Below, piece after piece: positions 61,198-64,000 of a stretch of 64,000 bases of DNA. The position numbers and the translations under genes were made by a program. The first letter of the stretch is position 1. Each line of letters begins with the position of its first letter. This DNA is from Roseiarcus sp963737365 (GTDB lineage Bacteria; Pseudomonadota; Alphaproteobacteria; Rhizobiales; Beijerinckiaceae), in NCBI GenBank assembly GCA_963737365.1, contig CAVTSD010000001.1, positions 1,798,001 to 1,862,000 on the forward strand, read 5' to 3'. The notes beneath the pieces were generated by a model. It saw only the letters and a list, made by a program, of their open reading frames with translations, was not told the origin of the DNA and did no database searches.

Positions 61198-62190
61198 GTG
61201 ACCGGCACAGTAGCGACACATTCGATGGCGGAACTCGCCAAGGAAGCGACCCTTGGTGGCATGGGCTTCGAGGTTGATCGGCAGATCCCGCGGATCGATA
61301 TGTCGCGCTTCGAACAGCGCAGGGCGGAGATTGCCGACCAGCTGTGGGCCGCCTCGGTCGATATCGGGTTCTTCCAGGTCTACAATCATGGGATCGAGCA
61401 GGCCATCGTCGATCGCGCTTTCTCCTTCGCCGAGTGTTTCTTCAGCCTTCCGACTGAAACAAAAGCCAAATATCCGCTCGCGCGCGGCACAAATGCCGGT
61501 TGGGAGTACATGAGCCAAGTGCGCCCATCCACAGGCACGCCCGACAACAAGGAATCCTACCAAATCACCCTGCCCAGGATGTCGGCGCTTTGGCCGAGCG
61601 AGGAGGAAATCGCTGACTTCAAGGCGGTGATGCTGGATTTCGAAGCCCGCAACTGGCGGCTCGGCATGGACATCCTGTCCTGCTTCGCCCTGAAGCTCGG
61701 GTTCGCCGAGGATTTCTTCACGCGCGCCCATGATCCGAAATCATCGGAATATCAGTGCACTCTGCGGCTGCTGCACTATCTCGGCATGGAAAACGCAAAG
61801 CCCGAGGATTTCGAGCTGTGGCGGGCGGGCGCGCATTCGGATTTCGATTGCCTGACGTTGCTGCATCAACGTCCGGGCCAGGGCGGTCTCCAAGTATGTC
61901 CGGGCAAGGATGCGGCGGCGCATGCCTGGACGTCCGTCGAACCCGAGGCCGGCTACATCACCTGCAACATCGGCGATATGCTGATGCGCTGGAGCGACGA
62001 TCAACTGCAATCGACCCTGCACCGCGTGCGGATGCCGCGTCCCGGAGAATACCTCGGGCCCCGCTTGTCCCTGCCGTTCTTCTGCCAAGCTAACAAGGAC
62101 GCGATCATCCAGGGCCCGGGCAAGAAATATTCTCCGGTCACCGCCCAAGACTACCTGCAACAGCGTATCGCGGCGAATTTCGCCAAGTGA
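61198..62190 (+). CDS. 2-oxoglutarate/Fe(II) oxygenase, isopenicillin-N-synthase-like
   Basis: 330-residue non-haem iron oxygenase. DIGFFQVYNHGI is the N-terminal family motif, GAHSDFDCLTLLHQ holds the H-x-D iron pair (near residue 213), STLHRVRMP the distal His, and PRLSLPFFC the 2-oxoglutarate-binding Arg-x-Ser. GTG 61198 has GGAGA seven bases upstream; an upstream TTG is less likely. A strong terminator follows, and no other gene shares the transcript. Substrate unknown; 2OG-type rather than true IPNS because RxS is present. Confidence 0.88.
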   Translation: MTGTVATHSMAELAKEATLGGMGFEVDRQIPRIDMSRFEQRRAEIADQLWAASVDIGFFQVYNHGIEQAIVDRAFSFAECFFSLPTETKAKYPLARGTNAGWEYMSQVRPSTGTPDNKESYQITLPRMSALWPSEEEIADFKAVMLDFEARNWRLGMDILSCFALKLGFAEDFFTRAHDPKSSEYQCTLRLLHYLGMENAKPEDFELWRAGAHSDFDCLTLLHQRPGQGGLQVCPGKDAAAHAWTSVEPEAGYITCNIGDMLMRWSDDQLQSTLHRVRMPRPGEYLGPRLSLPFFCQANKDAIIQGPGKKYSPVTAQDYLQQRIAANFAK

Positions 62191-62197
62191 CAAACCC

Positions 62198-62230
62198 ATG
62201 AGGGCCGCGCCGGTTCGGCGCGGCCCTCAT
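62198..62230 (+). terminator. Strong hairpin terminator
   Basis: ATGAGGGCCGCGCCG (62198-62212) and CGGCGCGGCCCTCAT (62216-62230) form a perfect 15-bp stem with a 3-nt GTT loop, 8 nt after the oxygenase stop. Only a moderate T content follows (CGTGTCGTTTAC), but stem strength makes termination very likely. Confidence 0.82.
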
Positions 62231-62426
62231 CGTGTCGTTTACAACGCGAAAGCCGATGTCGCCATTTTGGGGATCAGAGACGCTGCAATGGCTCACAGTT
62301 CGCCGTCGGCGCAAACGGCCGGATTCGGTAAAACTGTATTGCGAAGTCGCGTTTGGCAAGGGTCACAATTGACGTGATGACATGGGCTTGCTGGAAGCGA
62401 ATCTTCATAACCAAAGAGGGTGACGG

Positions 62427-62924
62427 ATGGGCGGCCTGGATACAGTCGAAAGCGTGGCGCACGTCATCCAGGTCGCACTCACACCGGTCTTCCTGCTTTC
62501 AGGAATCGCATCGCTTCTTGGCGTCCTTTCGACACGCCTTGCACGCGTGGCCGATCGCGTCGATGCGCTGGCAGAGCAATTGGAAGCAGAGGAAGCGATC
62601 GATAGACGCAAACTTCGCCGAAGACTGGCCTACCTCCGACGAAGGTCCCACGTGCTCGATGCCGCTGTGATGATGGGAACGCTAGGGGGAGTTGCGACGT
62701 CCTGTGCGGCGTTGCTTCTATTCGTCGGCACGCTCCGAGATCGGCCTGGCGTGTCCCTATTCGTGGCCTTTGGTTTGGCGCTACTCTTCACAATGGGCGC
62801 GCTTGTCGCATTCTTGATCGAAATGCTGCTTGCCAGCCGCGGGTTGCGCGACCAGGCGAACTACGCAACCGAGGTCGGGAACGCGCACGAACACGCCGCA
62901 GAAGCAATCGGTGAGCCGAGCTAG
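62427..62924 (+). CDS. DUF2721 membrane protein
   Basis: 165 residues, three hydrophobic segments: VIQVALTPVFLLSGIASLLGVL at the N-terminus, LDAAVMMGTLGGVATSCAALLLFVGTL in the middle and VSLFVAFGLALLFTMGALVAFLIEMLLAS near the C-terminus. Between the first two is RLARVADRVDALAEQLEAEEAIDRRKLRRRLAYLRRRSHVL, a charged coiled-coil-like stretch that is the DUF2721 hallmark. Function unknown. Confidence 0.86.
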   Translation: MGGLDTVESVAHVIQVALTPVFLLSGIASLLGVLSTRLARVADRVDALAEQLEAEEAIDRRKLRRRLAYLRRRSHVLDAAVMMGTLGGVATSCAALLLFVGTLRDRPGVSLFVAFGLALLFTMGALVAFLIEMLLASRGLRDQANYATEVGNAHEHAAEAIGEPS

Positions 62925-63623
62925 GGCATCGACGTGACTTGGACTTCGACGGTTCCTTTTTTCTTGGCTTGCTTGACCTTGACCGCTCACAGGTTTGCCG
63001 GCTAAAAATTCCGCGTAGGCCTCACTACCGCAGCGTGGACCGCCGCCGAATTGCACTGGCTCTACGGACGGCACAACCGCTCAGGCGGTGCCTTGAACTC
63101 GGATCTGACCGGTCGCGGGACAGACCGCGAAGGCAGCTTGACCGAGATCATCCCCGACTGGCGGACCCTTCTTTCATTCTCGTTGGGAGCCGCCATATGA
63201 CCAAGCCATGCCGGCTGTTCACGGATCTCGCAGTGCAAATGGCGACACGTCTGTTTTCCGTCCTGCTGTGAGCGACTGACATCGAATTCGGGCGTGCCGA
63301 TTGGCGTCTAAGCAATGCAAGTGCATGCTTCACATCCGCGGCGTAGCTTGAGTTCGCTTCTGGCCGCCGCTAAGCGCACATAGCGGTCATAGCCAAACGG
63401 TACTGCGAAGAGGTCAAAACGACCCGCCGCTGCCCTCTGCGGTTGGTCTTATGAATAGCCATTGTGCGCCGTAGGCGGAATGCAAAGGGTGGCCAGGAAT
63501 TGTGTTCCTGGAAAAACATTCGAGCTCACTATCTCGACCGCTGCGCAACATTCGTCTCTGCAATTGAACGTCGCAATCGATGTCGAACTGCTGCCTGCCG
63601 ATCGCGACGGCGGAATGCCGCCG
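62925..63623. other. Degenerate-looking stretch, no intact gene seen
   Basis: About 700 nt. On the minus strand near 62925-63030 two frames joined by one base read like a decayed gene end (EFLAGKPVSGQGQAS..., then KGTVEVQVTSMP and a stop), but I cannot name it. Elsewhere only short frames. Possibly remnant DNA between DUF2721 and the LysR gene. Confidence 0.4.
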
Positions 63624-64000
63624 CTAACCGATGTATGGCGCCAGCCGAGCCTTGAGGCGCGGGGTCAACCAGTCGATGAAGACACGAAGCTTCAGAGGCA
63701 TTGGCTTTCGTTCGGTGTAGACGACGTGCACCGGCAAGGGTTCTCTTTCGAATTCCTCCAGAACGACGACGAGCGCGCCCGTTCGCCTAGCAGCCTCCAT
63801 TTTGTATGACATCACGCGAGTGATCCCCGCGCCAAGGACTGCGGCCTGCACCGCAGCCTCTGAAGTGCTGACGGTAAGTCTCGATCGAATGGGAGCCGCG
63901 ATTTCAACGCCGTCCTTCACAAACTTCCAACTGCTCGGCACGCCTGTCTCATCGACCCCGATGCAGTCGTGATCGATGAGGTCGGCGGGCGTCTTCGGGC
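63624..64000 (-). CDS. LysR-family transcriptional regulator (5' end outside window)
   Basis: Only the C-terminal effector-binding domain is present, about 125 residues: TPADLIDHDCIGVDETG, WKFVKDGVEIAAPIRSRLTVSTSEAAVQAAVLGAGITRVMSYKM and EREPLPVHVVYTERKPMPLKLRVFIDWL, ending LAPYIG. The WxF...L(T)VxxxEAAVQAAxxGxGI block is typical of the LysR substrate-binding fold (CrgA/AaeR subgroup). The DNA-binding N-terminus lies beyond 64000. Target unknown. Confidence 0.88.
   Translation of the reverse strand, partial: PKTPADLIDHDCIGVDETGVPSSWKFVKDGVEIAAPIRSRLTVSTSEAAVQAAVLGAGITRVMSYKMEAARRTGALVVVLEEFEREPLPVHVVYTERKPMPLKLRVFIDWLTPRLKARLAPYIG

Noticed and set aside
1..64000. CRISPR arrays, insertion sequences, prophage genes
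   Set aside because: No regularly spaced identical repeats, transposase motifs or phage proteins were seen.

Overview
The window is GC-rich alphaproteobacterial chromosome. The sucA/sucB/lpd block directly behind mdh and sucCD, a DnaA with the Rhizobiales-style P-loop context, an OpgC-type glucan succinyltransferase, a fused indolepyruvate oxidoreductase and an EcfG-type stress promoter all suggest Hyphomicrobiales. A Beijerinckiaceae/Methylocystaceae-like or related soil lineage is my guess; genus cannot be fixed from sequence alone.

Layout. 1-6.9 kb (minus strand): truncated rimO, glutathionyl-hydroquinone reductase, two SDR oxidoreductases, a large fused indolepyruvate:ferredoxin oxidoreductase and a small unknown gene. 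7.15-11.3 kb (plus): trehalose operon otsB - GH15 glucoamylase-like - otsA behind a perfect GGAAC-N16-CGTT motif, the general stress (EcfG) promoter signature. 11.3-17.5 kb (minus): aldo/keto reductase, SGNH hydrolase overlapping an OpgC acyltransferase, recG, a GST. 17.5-18.0 kb is a repeat-rich intergenic stretch. 18.0-20.9 kb (minus): Tat-exported metallophosphoesterase, cytochrome c, ECF sigma factor and membrane anti-sigma factor, probably one autoregulated operon. 20.9-26.2 kb (minus): DUF4239 membrane protein, Gly/Tyr/His-rich secreted protein, citramalate synthase, GNAT, cysS. 26.4-38 kb (plus): arginase, then mdh-sucC-[cupin]-sucD-sucA-[YciI]-sucB-[MAPEG]-lpd, a TCA block carrying three small accessory genes. 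38-43.3 kb (plus): CDP-diglyceride hydrolase, L,D-transpeptidase, a PIMT-like methyltransferase with a Tat-like leader, and a polytopic spermidine-synthase-like protein. 44-47.5 kb (plus): rhodanese, dnaA, DUF952, pyrD. 47.5-48.4 kb: a second repeat-rich intergenic stretch with a REP-like palindromic element. 48.4-50 kb: a divergent TetR/SDR pair with a palindromic operator. 50-59 kb: PBP4-type peptidase, gamma-glutamyltransferase-like gene, a frameshifted aldehyde dehydrogenase, a TIM-barrel protein, and divergent ThDP enzymes (PoxB and an acetolactate-synthase type). 59-61.2 kb is a zone of gene decay with three broken genes. 61.2-64 kb: a 2-oxoglutarate/Fe(II) oxygenase with a strong terminator, a DUF2721 membrane protein, and a truncated LysR regulator.

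The window is mostly core metabolism and housekeeping. I found no CRISPR array, prophage, insertion sequence, tRNA or rRNA gene. The most interesting signals are the ECF/cytochrome/phosphoesterase operon, the stress promoter of the trehalose operon, a dispersed intergenic element present in two copies (17.7 and 47.7 kb), the apparently exported methyltransferase beside a membrane-embedded spermidine-synthase fold, and the decay zone. I saw nothing I could defend as a wholly new system.
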